59,042 bases of DNA from Flavobacteriaceae bacterium (GTDB lineage: Bacteria > Bacteroidota > Bacteroidia > Flavobacteriales > Flavobacteriaceae): positions 1 to 59,042 of the forward strand of contig JANSXN010000007.1 of the NCBI GenBank assembly GCA_024742935.1, read 5' to 3'. Shown here piece by piece: positions 7,996 to 15,225 of the stretch; position 1 is the first letter of the stretch, and each line of letters begins with the position of its first letter. The notes beneath the pieces were generated by a model. The model saw nothing but the letters and a program-made list of their open reading frames with translations. It made no database searches and was not told the DNA's origin. The translations under genes were made by a program, and so were the position numbers.

Positions 7996-8475
7996 ATGAA
8001 ATTGGGTATCTTTTTATTCTTTCTTGTGGTTCTAGCGAGTTCTTGTGATTCGGTTTTAAACCAAAAAAAAACCTCACAAGAATTTCTTGAGGATGAGCTA
8101 AAAACAATCAACTGGAATGAAGTGGGTACCTACCCGCTTTTTCCAGATTGTGATGAAAGTGAAACCAAAATCAATCAGCAACGATGCTTTGAAACTACCT
8201 TACACAATCACTTAAAAAAATATATTCAAACTCAAGAGCTGGTAAGCAGCGTTTTAATCGATGATACGCTTTTGATTCACCTTAGTATATCAAAAGACAG
8301 CGAGTTTTTCATCACAGAAATTACAGGTGATTCCCTTACGTTTGACACCTTCCCTGAGTTGCAAAACCAACTATATGAAAGCATATCGTCTTTGCCCAAA
8401 GTGGGGCCTGCTTTAAAAAGAAGTGTTCCGGTAAATACAGCGTTTGTGCTTCCTTTGGTTATAAAAACTGAATAA
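7996..8475 (+). CDS. Lipoprotein with a TonB-C-like domain (weak)
   Basis: The 159-residue product has a short signal peptide and lipobox (LASSC, Cys17). The rest contains FPDCDE followed by CFETTLHNHLKKYI, and a final half of alternating strands ending VPVNTAFVLPLVI. This order (a paired-Cys segment, a helix and strands) resembles the TonB C-terminal-like domain often annotated in flavobacterial lipoproteins. Without an N-terminal TonB helix it is probably not an energy transducer. It stands alone, convergent with the following gene and only 2 bases away from it. Confidence 0.65.
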   Translation: MKLGIFLFFLVVLASSCDSVLNQKKTSQEFLEDELKTINWNEVGTYPLFPDCDESETKINQQRCFETTLHNHLKKYIQTQELVSSVLIDDTLLIHLSISKDSEFFITEITGDSLTFDTFPELQNQLYESISSLPKVGPALKRSVPVNTAFVLPLVIKTE

Positions 8476-8477
8476 TT

Positions 8478-9341
8478 TTAAAGTATAAACTTATACCCCA
8501 AAGTTAAATCTACTGAGAACTCGTCGTTGGTGTCAAGACCCGGTGAGACCAGATCATTCAATCCGAAAGTCAAATATCCATTCCCTAGCTTATAATCCAT
8601 CCCAAGTCCCAATGCTATGGGGGCATTCAAAGAGGTTTTTGACAATTCTTCCAAACCTTCTATATTATCTTCAGCCAATTTACTGAAGGTTAAAGTAAAA
8701 AATTTCGCTTGCGCGAAAACAGATAACCGTTCACTATGAATAAACTTAAACCTGTAATTCAAAGCAATTTGTGAGAAGGTTAAGTCATAATCATCTGCTT
8801 CAAATGAATGACGAAATTGAAACACTATAGCATGTCTTTTCAAAACCACATTGTCTGTAATTTCAAACTCTACACCCAGTAAAGGCGCAAATACATTCTC
8901 TGGGTTTGTTGTTGAATTGTTGTTGGAAATTCCACCAAAAGCTCCCAGTCGGGTTTCCAAATCAACACTATTACTGCGCTCAACATAATTTGTGTCTGCT
9001 AACTTATTGTATTTGTTAAAGTAAGACCGCAAACCCACCAGTGTCAAGTTGGTTTTTGAAGCATCAACAGGATAATCTGCCGTGAGTTGATTTAATCTTT
9101 GTTTGTATTCTTCCTGATACTTACCGTCAACACGGGTGTTTTTCAGTTCGACTATATCATCTCCCTTTTTGGCAAAATAACGATACTCATTGTCGATGAC
9201 ATTCCACAGCAAGGTCAAAGGTCCTTCTACTTCGGTTTGAAGAGAATAGCTGTTCCCGTTAACAGTATAGCTTTCCTGAGCAAAAGTGGTTGCAGCAAAA
9301 AGAAAAACAAAAACGATGAATAAATTTCTGAAGGTTTTCAT
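8478..9341 (-). CDS. Outer-membrane beta-barrel protein of unknown function
   Basis: The 287-residue protein has a Sec signal peptide (MKTFRNLFIVFVFLFAATTFA, cut after TFAQ). An N-terminal part of about 85 residues follows, then a run of alternating amphipathic strands (residues about 125-287) ending in LTLGYKFIL, whose terminal aromatic/hydrophobic residues suit BamA-dependent insertion. No specific family was recognised. Residues such as GLGMDYKLGNGYLTFGLNDL show the barrel periodicity. Confidence 0.7.
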   Translation of the reverse strand: MKTFRNLFIVFVFLFAATTFAQESYTVNGNSYSLQTEVEGPLTLLWNVIDNEYRYFAKKGDDIVELKNTRVDGKYQEEYKQRLNQLTADYPVDASKTNLTLVGLRSYFNKYNKLADTNYVERSNSVDLETRLGAFGGISNNNSTTNPENVFAPLLGVEFEITDNVVLKRHAIVFQFRHSFEADDYDLTFSQIALNYRFKFIHSERLSVFAQAKFFTLTFSKLAEDNIEGLEELSKTSLNAPIALGLGMDYKLGNGYLTFGLNDLVSPGLDTNDEFSVDLTLGYKFIL

Positions 9342-9385
9342 AGGGCATAATTTTAGCTAAGGTAAAAAATAAATCGATTTAAAAA

Positions 9386-10513
9386 TTATTTTTTAAATGT
9401 TCTCCCCTTCCAGGTGTAGTTTCCAAACAAAGCCTTTAAAGCAATATAAACCGTTAAAACCGGATATAAAAAAGCCATAAGTCGTAAATAAATCCAATGG
9501 ATTTCTTTTTTAAAAAAAGCATTTAGTTGATAGACAAAAACCTCATCAATAGCCCATTTCACTAGAATGAGCATCAAAAAAAACACTCCGTTTTCAGATT
9601 GAAAAAGCATCCAAAAAGCAAGTAACAAAGCGACATTTGCTGCAATCACCACTATGCCAGTAAATTTACTAAACACACTTTTATAGCCCGAGGTTTTTGC
9701 AGCCCAACGCACCCGTTGATGGACAACAGCAGACCAGTTTTTTTCTGTTTTTGTGTAAACAACGTGCGTTATGTTTTTCAGGAAATGAACTTCGCCCGGA
9801 AAAGCCGACTGCAACTTTTCCAGTAAAAATAGATCATCACCGCTTGCAATATGGTCATTGCCCTCAAAACCATTAACCGACTCAAAGGCTGACTTTTCAT
9901 AAGCCAGGTGTGCCCCATTACCCATGATGGGGGTTTTTAATCCAAATCCTCCCATCGTCACTCCCGCCAAGGTGAGGCTTTCCAGAAATTGATAATGACT
10001 GATAAAAAAACGGTTTTCGGGAATTGCCAAAACAGGTCCGGCAATCATTTTGGATGGGGTGTTTTGAATAAATACATTTAGGTTTTTCAATAGGTTTTCG
10101 GGCAGGATGCAATCGGCATCGGTAGTAAAAATCCAGTTGTGGGTTGCTTTGGAAACGGCCAGTTTGATAGCATCTTTTTTTGGCGAACCGGTTTTTCGTT
10201 CATTATCAATTATTTTCCAGCCGGAAGGTTTCCTTTTCAATACAAATTGCTGAATCGTCACTACTGAAGCATCTTCTGAAGCATCATTGACAAACAGCAC
10301 TTCAAAATAGTTGTCAGGATATTTCAAAGCCAAAATAGACTGCATCAATGCCGGAAGGTTTTCGGCCTCATTGCGAAAAGGAATGACTAAAGTGAAGGTT
10401 GTTTTTCGGGTTGTCTTTTGAACAGAAAACGTTTTCAGCCGAAAGAATCCAATGCCAAATGAGACCATCAAAATAGCATAAAGACCGATAGATAGAATAA
10501 GAAACCAAATCAT
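9386..10513 (-). CDS. Membrane-bound family 2 glycosyltransferase
   Basis: The 375-residue protein begins with a membrane helix. A GT-A domain follows: FTLVIPFRNEAENLP (about residues 41-55), LFVNDASEDAS, TDADCILP with the DxD motif, GDDLFLLEKL, and QRVRW, the QxxRW-type acceptor motif of processive or lipid-linked GT2 enzymes. Two or three membrane helices close the protein. It should transfer a sugar from a nucleotide donor on the cytoplasmic face of the inner membrane. It overlaps the upstream flippase-like gene by 4 bases (10510-10513), so the two form an operon and may act on the same lipid-linked glycan. Confidence 0.87.
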   Translation of the reverse strand: MIWFLILSIGLYAILMVSFGIGFFRLKTFSVQKTTRKTTFTLVIPFRNEAENLPALMQSILALKYPDNYFEVLFVNDASEDASVVTIQQFVLKRKPSGWKIIDNERKTGSPKKDAIKLAVSKATHNWIFTTDADCILPENLLKNLNVFIQNTPSKMIAGPVLAIPENRFFISHYQFLESLTLAGVTMGGFGLKTPIMGNGAHLAYEKSAFESVNGFEGNDHIASGDDLFLLEKLQSAFPGEVHFLKNITHVVYTKTEKNWSAVVHQRVRWAAKTSGYKSVFSKFTGIVVIAANVALLLAFWMLFQSENGVFFLMLILVKWAIDEVFVYQLNAFFKKEIHWIYLRLMAFLYPVLTVYIALKALFGNYTWKGRTFKK

Positions 10514-11469
10514 TTTGTTACCGTTTTTGCAAAATTTTTCGTGTCAAACGAAAGCACAAAATAAGACCCCAATAAAGCAGGTAGCATCACATTCAAAAAC
10601 CACATCATAAAAGCTGTCAAAACTACTATTTGTGCAGGAATTGCGCTAAAAACCAAAACAGCGACACCTCCTTTTACAGCAAAATCAAAAAGCTGTAAAA
10701 CCGGCAAAGCACTGCTAAACAAATACATCACAAAAACCAAAGGCAAGGTCTCAATCCAAGAAACCGGGCTTAGTAAAGAAAGTAAAAAGCAAAACTGAAA
10801 AGAGAAAAACACATAGCGCGCACCACTGAAAAGTAGAATTTTCATTCGGGCAGTTTTTGGGATACTCCTTATAAAATCAGTTATTTTTTGGAGGGAAAAC
10901 CCTTTAATTTTTGAGGTACTTCCAGAAATTTGTCGCTTACCAAAAAAAAGTGAAAGCAGTCCAAGACCCATAAATAGTAAATAACCTTCCAGCCACTGTG
11001 GGAAATTCCATTTTATAAAGAAAAAGAGACCTAAAAACCCAAAAAGCAAGGTTGCGCATAATTGTGCCATATTGCCCAAAAAGTTTAAAAAAACAACCTT
11101 TTTTGCTTGATTTCTTCCATAAAAGAGTGTTTTTGCTCCATATTCGCCCATTTTAAAAGGTGTAAATATTGATGAAGTATGCGCCGTTAAAACCTGTTTT
11201 GTGCTTTCGGGAAGAGAAATTTTTTTCAGTTTAGAGACCAAAACCTGCCATTTCAAGATTTCAAATAACCAATTTAAAAAGGAAAGTGCTACTAAAACAA
11301 TCATATTTTCAATCTGAAACAAGGAAGAAGACCAAAAATTTTCCATAAAACCTCCCAAAGTAAAAATCTCTTGTGTGGATATTCTATGGTAAATAAAACC
11401 AAAAGCCGCAATTACCACAATTACTTTTAGCAGGACAAAGAGATATTGTTTAGATTTGTAAGTACTCAT
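10510..11469 (-). CDS. Lysylphosphatidylglycerol synthase TM-region/flippase-like membrane protein
   Basis: The 319-residue, eight-helix membrane protein matches the UPF0104/LPG_synthase_TM family. Conserved features include NWLFEILKWQVLVSKL near residue 65 and FTPFKMGEYGAKTLFYGR near 105. The last helices surround FDFAVKGGVAVLVFS. Family members move or modify lipids and often accompany glycosyltransferases. The downstream GT2 gene overlaps its stop codon, indicating translational coupling. The start ATG at 11467-11469 lies 26 bases from the divergent ruvC start, so both promoters share a very short region. Confidence 0.82.
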   Translation of the reverse strand: MSTYKSKQYLFVLLKVIVVIAAFGFIYHRISTQEIFTLGGFMENFWSSSLFQIENMIVLVALSFLNWLFEILKWQVLVSKLKKISLPESTKQVLTAHTSSIFTPFKMGEYGAKTLFYGRNQAKKVVFLNFLGNMAQLCATLLFGFLGLFFFIKWNFPQWLEGYLLFMGLGLLSLFFGKRQISGSTSKIKGFSLQKITDFIRSIPKTARMKILLFSGARYVFFSFQFCFLLSLLSPVSWIETLPLVFVMYLFSSALPVLQLFDFAVKGGVAVLVFSAIPAQIVVLTAFMMWFLNVMLPALLGSYFVLSFDTKNFAKTVTK

Positions 11470-11495
11470 AAGGAGTAACCAAAGTACTATATTTC

Positions 11496-12050
11496 TTGAA
11501 CACAGAAAAAATTATATTAGGCATCGACCCGGGGACCACCATTATGGGCTTCGGACTCATCAAAGTGGTGAATAAAAAAATGGTGTTTCTGCAACTCAAC
11601 GAGCTGCAACTCAAAAAATATGACGATCATTACGTCAAGCTAAAAATCATTTTTGAACGCACTATAGAACTCATTGATACCCACCATCCTGATGAAATCG
11701 CCATTGAAGCTCCGTTTTTTGGAAAAAATGTGCAGTCGATGCTCAAGTTAGGAAGAGCACAAGGCGTTGCCATGGCTGCCGGACTTTCAAGACAAATCCC
11801 CATTACTGAATACTCCCCAAAAAAAATCAAAATGGCCATCACTGGAAACGGAAACGCCAGTAAAGAACAGGTCGCAAAAATGTTGCAAAGCCTTTTAGAA
11901 CTCAAAGAACTCCCCAAAAACCTAGACTCCACAGACGGACTTGCAGCGGCAGTGTGCCATTTTTACAATATGGGAAAAACCACCGGTGAAAAAAGTTATA
12001 CCGGCTGGGGGGCGTTTGTGAAACAGAATGAGGGACGAGTGAAAAAATAG
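11496..12050 (+). CDS. ruvC: Crossover junction endodeoxyribonuclease RuvC
   Basis: The 184-residue protein is the Holliday-junction resolvase that cuts four-way DNA junctions with RuvAB. The RNase H-like fold shows its acidic residues in order: GIDPGTTIMGFG (Asp at residue 11), AIEAPFFGKNVQSMLKLGRAQG (Glu near 67), and DSTDGLAAAVCH near 146. The start is TTG at 11496; no in-frame ATG lies closer to the conserved LGIDPG. The stop codon TAG (12048-12050) forms the first bases of the inverted repeat bounding the next cassette. Downstream of the cassette is hemW. Confidence 0.93.
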   Translation: MNTEKIILGIDPGTTIMGFGLIKVVNKKMVFLQLNELQLKKYDDHYVKLKIIFERTIELIDTHHPDEIAIEAPFFGKNVQSMLKLGRAQGVAMAAGLSRQIPITEYSPKKIKMAITGNGNASKEQVAKMLQSLLELKELPKNLDSTDGLAAAVCHFYNMGKTTGEKSYTGWGAFVKQNEGRVKK

Positions 12051-12073
12051 TGTTCAGTGGTCAGTGGTCAGTA
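12048..12073 (+). repeat. Left inverted repeat of the four-helix-bundle cassette (7-base period)
   Basis: The sequence reads as heptads TGTTCAG, TGGTCAG, TGGTCAG and begins at the ruvC stop codon. Its first 12 bases (TAGTGTTCAGTG) are the exact reverse complement of 12489-12500, and most of the rest also matches with a few changes. It can form a long hairpin with the right copy. Confidence 0.8.
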
Positions 12074-12099
12074 TAAAAGATAAATTTAAAATAATCAAT

Positions 12100-12474
12100 A
12101 TGAGATTTCAGGATTTAATTGCTTATAAAAAAGGGTTTCAATTATCTATGAAAATATTTAACCTTTCTAAGTCTTTTCCCAGAGAAGAACAGTATTCACT
12201 CACAGATCAAATTAGAAGAAGTTCGCGTAGTGTTTGCACCAATCTTGCTGAATCCTATAGAAAAAGAAATTACCCTAAAAGCTATGCTTCTAAGTTAACA
12301 GATAGTGACGCCGAAAATTCTGAAACTCAAGTTTGGCTGGAATTTGCTTTGGAATGTAAGTATCTTGACAAAACAACATTTGATGAGCTCACTTCAGAAA
12401 GTGAAGAAGTTGGAAAACTTCTAAATTACATGATTTTAAACCCAAACAAATTTGGCGTTAAAACAGAAAACTGA
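12100..12474 (+). CDS. Four-helix-bundle protein (S23/Avd-like family)
   Basis: The 124-residue protein starts MRFQDLIAYKKGFQLSMKIF. It continues with FPREEQYSLTDQIRRSSRSV, NLAESYRKRNY and AENSETQVWLEFALECKYL, the diagnostic pattern of the four-helix-bundle family first known from intervening sequences of 23S rRNA genes and structurally related to Avd of diversity-generating retroelements. These are small basic cytoplasmic proteins thought to bind nucleic acid. The ATG at 12100 fits the family start better than an upstream in-frame GTG at 12064 inside the repeat. The gene sits alone between ruvC and hemW, bounded by inverted heptad repeats, as if inserted as a unit. Confidence 0.88.
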   Translation: MRFQDLIAYKKGFQLSMKIFNLSKSFPREEQYSLTDQIRRSSRSVCTNLAESYRKRNYPKSYASKLTDSDAENSETQVWLEFALECKYLDKTTFDELTSESEEVGKLLNYMILNPNKFGVKTEN

Positions 12475-12500
12475 TCACTGCTACTGAACACTGAACACTA
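12471..12500 (-). repeat. Right inverted repeat of the four-helix-bundle cassette
   Basis: This copy starts in the last codons of the four-helix-bundle gene and ends 4 bases before the hemW start codon. Read on the - strand it begins TAGTGTTCAGTGTTCAGT, matching the left copy with a few substitutions and a one-base gap. Heptads CTGAACA CTGAACA are plain on the + strand. Confidence 0.8.
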
Positions 12501-12504
12501 AAAA

Positions 12505-13632
12505 ATGCAAGGAATCTACCTCCACATCCCCTTCTGCAAACAAGCCTGCCACTACTGCGATTTTCATTTTTCGACTTCGTTGAAAAAGAAAACAGAACTT
12601 GTAGAGGCACTTTGCCAAGAACTTGTTTTGCGGAAAAACGAACTTTCCGGTACAGTGGAAACGATCTATTTTGGTGGCGGGACTCCCAGTTTGTTGACCC
12701 GTGAAGAGCTTGCCCTCATTTTTAAAACAATTTACAATAACTATCCGGTTGCTGAGCCTGTCGAAGTAACCCTCGAAGCAAATCCCGACGACCTCACCGA
12801 AGAAAAAATCAAACAGCTGGCAGATTCACCCATTAACCGGTTGAGTATTGGCATTCAGTCGTTTTTTGAAGAAGATTTAAAGTTGATGAACCGTGCGCAC
12901 AATGCTCAAGAAGCAGAACATTGTCTGACTTTGGCTACTAAATATTTTGAAAACATTTCCCTCGACCTCATTTATGGCATTCCGGAAATGACTAACGAGC
13001 GCTGGAAACAAAATATTGAAAAAGCGCTTTCTTTTGGTATCCCTCATATTTCAAGTTATGCACTAACCGTCGAACCCAAAACGGCTTTGGAGACCTTCAT
13101 CAAAAAAGGCATTGTCCCGCCCGTGGATGATGCCCTGGCTGAAAAACATTTTTTCACGCTCATAGAAACATTGGAAGCAGCTAATTTTGTGCATTATGAA
13201 CTCTCCAATTTTGGCAAGGAAAGTTATTTCAGCAAAAACAACACGGCTTACTGGCAAGGGAAAAGTTATCTGGGCATTGGCCCATCAGCACATTCTTATG
13301 ACGGCAAGAATCGCAGTTGGAATGTGAGAAACAACACCTTGTACATCAAAGCGATTGAAAAAGGTGAACTACCCTCAGAAACCGAAAGCCTTACCACCAC
13401 AGACCGTTATAACGAATATGTCATGACCGGCCTGCGCACCATTTGGGGAGTTTCTTTGCATCGGGTAGAGCAAGAATTTGGAGAGCGATACAAAGACTAC
13501 CTCCTGCAACAAGCCCAAAAACACCTGGAAGAACACCTCCTCTATTTGGACGGCGACACGCTTTTGGTCACTAAAAAAGGAAAATTTTTAAGTGATGGGT
13601 TGGCGAGTGACCTTTTTCTATTAAATTTATAG
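12505..13632 (+). CDS. hemW: Radical SAM protein HemW (heme chaperone)
   Basis: The 375-residue protein begins YLHIPFCKQACHYCDFHFS, the CxxxCxxC cluster of radical SAM enzymes in the context typical of HemW. GGGTPSLL follows at about residue 58, then LEANPDD, RLSIGIQSF, and GIPEMTNERW. The C-terminal third contains YVMTGLRTIWGV and the HemW winged-helix domain. HemW binds heme and helps deliver it to membrane targets; it is often misannotated as coproporphyrinogen dehydrogenase. It begins 30 bases downstream of the cassette and is likely separated from ruvC by it. The cyclase-family gene follows 14 bases later. Confidence 0.9.
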   Translation: MQGIYLHIPFCKQACHYCDFHFSTSLKKKTELVEALCQELVLRKNELSGTVETIYFGGGTPSLLTREELALIFKTIYNNYPVAEPVEVTLEANPDDLTEEKIKQLADSPINRLSIGIQSFFEEDLKLMNRAHNAQEAEHCLTLATKYFENISLDLIYGIPEMTNERWKQNIEKALSFGIPHISSYALTVEPKTALETFIKKGIVPPVDDALAEKHFFTLIETLEAANFVHYELSNFGKESYFSKNNTAYWQGKSYLGIGPSAHSYDGKNRSWNVRNNTLYIKAIEKGELPSETESLTTTDRYNEYVMTGLRTIWGVSLHRVEQEFGERYKDYLLQQAQKHLEEHLLYLDGDTLLVTKKGKFLSDGLASDLFLLNL

Positions 13633-13646
13633 AAAAATAGAACACC

Positions 13647-14399
13647 TTGAAGACCACAATCTACCACCAAAACCAACTATACAATATTGATTTATCAAAA
13701 CCATTGGACATTTCCATACCGCTCGTTGCCAGCAAAAAAAACCCCAATGCCTGGTACATTGACGAGCCCAAAATTGAACCGGTAGAAGACGACGGCTGGA
13801 TTGCCAAAGTGAGTGAAGGCGCCTCTATCAACTTCAATAACATTCAATTCAATCCGCATGCACACGGCACACACACAGAGTGTTACGGGCATATTTCTGA
13901 AGAGTTTTACTCGGTGAACAAGGCGTTGAAACAGTTTTTCTTTCTGGCAGAAGTGATCACCGTCGCCCCTGAAACTTTTGGAAAAGAAGACAAAGTCATT
14001 TCCAAAAAACAAATCGAAAAGGCACTAAAAGGCAAAACACCAGAAGCCATTGTCATTCGCACCATTCCAAACACTCAGGAAAAACGCTCCAAACAATATT
14101 CACATACAAATTGGCCTTACTTACTGGAAGATGCCGCTTTATTTTTAAGGGAAATTGGCGTGGAGCATTTATTGATCGACTTACCCTCTGTGGATCGTGA
14201 AAAAGATGAGGGCGAATTGCTCGCACACCGTGCTTTCTGGAATTATCCTGACAACCCAAGAAAAAATGCCACCATCACCGAATTTATTTTCGTGAAAAAC
14301 GACATTAAAGACGGTACCTATTTCCTGAATTTGCAAATGGCCTCGTTTGTCAATGACGCTTCGCCGAGTAAACCGGTCCTGTATGAAGTTTTGAGTTAA
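13647..14399 (+). CDS. Cyclase-family (kynurenine formamidase-like) metal hydrolase
   Basis: The 250-residue protein belongs to the cyclase/formamidase fold. The metal-binding HAHGTHTECYGH lies at about residues 71-82 and is preceded by LDISIPL; later come AIVIRTIP and LLIDLPSVDREKDEG. Kynurenine formamidases are somewhat shorter (about 210 residues) and no other kynurenine gene is near, so the substrate is open. The start is TTG at 13647, 14 bases after hemW, which suggests co-transcription. Confidence 0.83.
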   Translation: MKTTIYHQNQLYNIDLSKPLDISIPLVASKKNPNAWYIDEPKIEPVEDDGWIAKVSEGASINFNNIQFNPHAHGTHTECYGHISEEFYSVNKALKQFFFLAEVITVAPETFGKEDKVISKKQIEKALKGKTPEAIVIRTIPNTQEKRSKQYSHTNWPYLLEDAALFLREIGVEHLLIDLPSVDREKDEGELLAHRAFWNYPDNPRKNATITEFIFVKNDIKDGTYFLNLQMASFVNDASPSKPVLYEVLS

Positions 14400-14410
14400 T
14401 ATAGATTTTT

Positions 14411-14440
14411 TTGGAATTTGGTGCTTTAAATTTGGAATTT
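14411..14440 (+). repeat. Heptad-period intergenic repeat (TTGGAAT type)
   Basis: The 42-base gap before the next gene is filled by TTGGAAT TTGGTGC TTTAAAT TTGGAAT. The first 16 bases recur exactly at 46601-46616. It ends 2 bases before the next ATG. Confidence 0.7.
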
Positions 14441-14442
14441 AT

Positions 14443-14787
14443 ATGAAAACAACCCTAAAACTAGAAGAACTCGCATTATTCCTATTAGGGATTTTCCTGT
14501 TTGTTCAGCTGCCTTTTGTCTGGTGGTGGTTTTTGGTTTTGATACTCGCCCCGGATATCGGAATGCTGGGGTATCTTTTCGGAAATAAGGCCGGGGCATT
14601 TTCTTATAATTTGTTTCACCATCGGGGAGTTGCCGTTGTGGTTTATTTGGCAGGCATTTATTTTCAGTCAGAAATAGTCCAACTAATGGGTGTTATTCTT
14701 TTTTCGCATGCTGCAATGGACAGGCTCTTCGGCTACGGCTTAAAATATGAAAAAGGATTTAAGTTTACCCATTTGGGAGATCTCTAG
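14443..14787 (+). CDS. DUF4260 membrane protein
   Basis: The 114-residue protein has three or four membrane helices and matches DUF4260: LAPDIGMLGYLFGNKAGAF (about residues 32-50), YNLFHHRGVAV, and the C-terminal HAAMDRLFGYGLKY. Function is unknown. The gene is bracketed by two short period-7/8 repeats, one upstream at 14411-14440 and one downstream at 14793-14820. Both types also occur together at 46567-46624. Confidence 0.83.
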   Translation: MKTTLKLEELALFLLGIFLFVQLPFVWWWFLVLILAPDIGMLGYLFGNKAGAFSYNLFHHRGVAVVVYLAGIYFQSEIVQLMGVILFSHAAMDRLFGYGLKYEKGFKFTHLGDL

Positions 14788-14792
14788 AAACG

Positions 14793-14820
14793 CACTCACA
14801 AACTCAATAACTCACAAACT
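14793..14820 (+). repeat. Short-period intergenic repeat (CACTCACAA type)
   Basis: The unit ACTCACAA, ACTCAATA, ACTCACAA, ACT repeats with period 8. Its reverse complement (AGTTTGTGAGTTATTGAGT) closely matches 46567-46585. It fills the gap between the DUF4260 gene and the next start codon at 14824. Confidence 0.7.
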
Positions 14821-14823
14821 ATA

Positions 14824-15189
14824 ATGAATATCGAGCAATACCGAAACTACTGCATAAACAAAAAAGGGGTGACTGAACACTTTCCATTTGATGATGATGT
14901 ATTGGTGTTTAAGGTAATGGGAAAAATGTTTGCGCTTTCTTCTCTTAAAAAATGGGAAGAAGGTACTCCCTCTGTAAACTTAAAATGTGACCCTGACTGG
15001 GCTTTGGAATTGAGGGCGCAATATGAAGCTGTGCAACCGGGATATCATATGAATAAAAACCAGTGGAATACCGTGTCCATAAATCAGGAGTTGACTGATA
15101 AAATTATTTTTGAACTCATCGATCATTCCTATGATTTGATAGTCGCAGGCCTGACCAAAAAACTGCAGGCTGAATTAGCCAATTTGTAA
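14824..15189 (+). CDS. MmcQ/YjbR family DNA-binding protein
   Basis: The 121-residue protein has the YjbR/CyaY-like fold pattern: YCINKKGVTEHFPFDDDVLVFKV at the start (residues about 9-31), KMFALSSL, SVNLKCDPDWALELR, and PGYHMNKNQWNTV followed by LIDHSYDLIVAGL. Members bind double-stranded DNA in vitro through a shallow groove, but their cellular role is unsettled. It precedes the membrane MutS paralogue by 36 bases. Confidence 0.87.
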   Translation: MNIEQYRNYCINKKGVTEHFPFDDDVLVFKVMGKMFALSSLKKWEEGTPSVNLKCDPDWALELRAQYEAVQPGYHMNKNQWNTVSINQELTDKIIFELIDHSYDLIVAGLTKKLQAELANL

Positions 15190-15225
15190 TTTTAGCTGTA
15201 ATTTCGAAGCTTTTAAATCACATCG

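Noticed and set aside
11488-11498. TATATTTC as -7 box for ruvC
   Set aside because: The last base mismatches and the box abuts the TTG start, so transcription would begin inside the gene.
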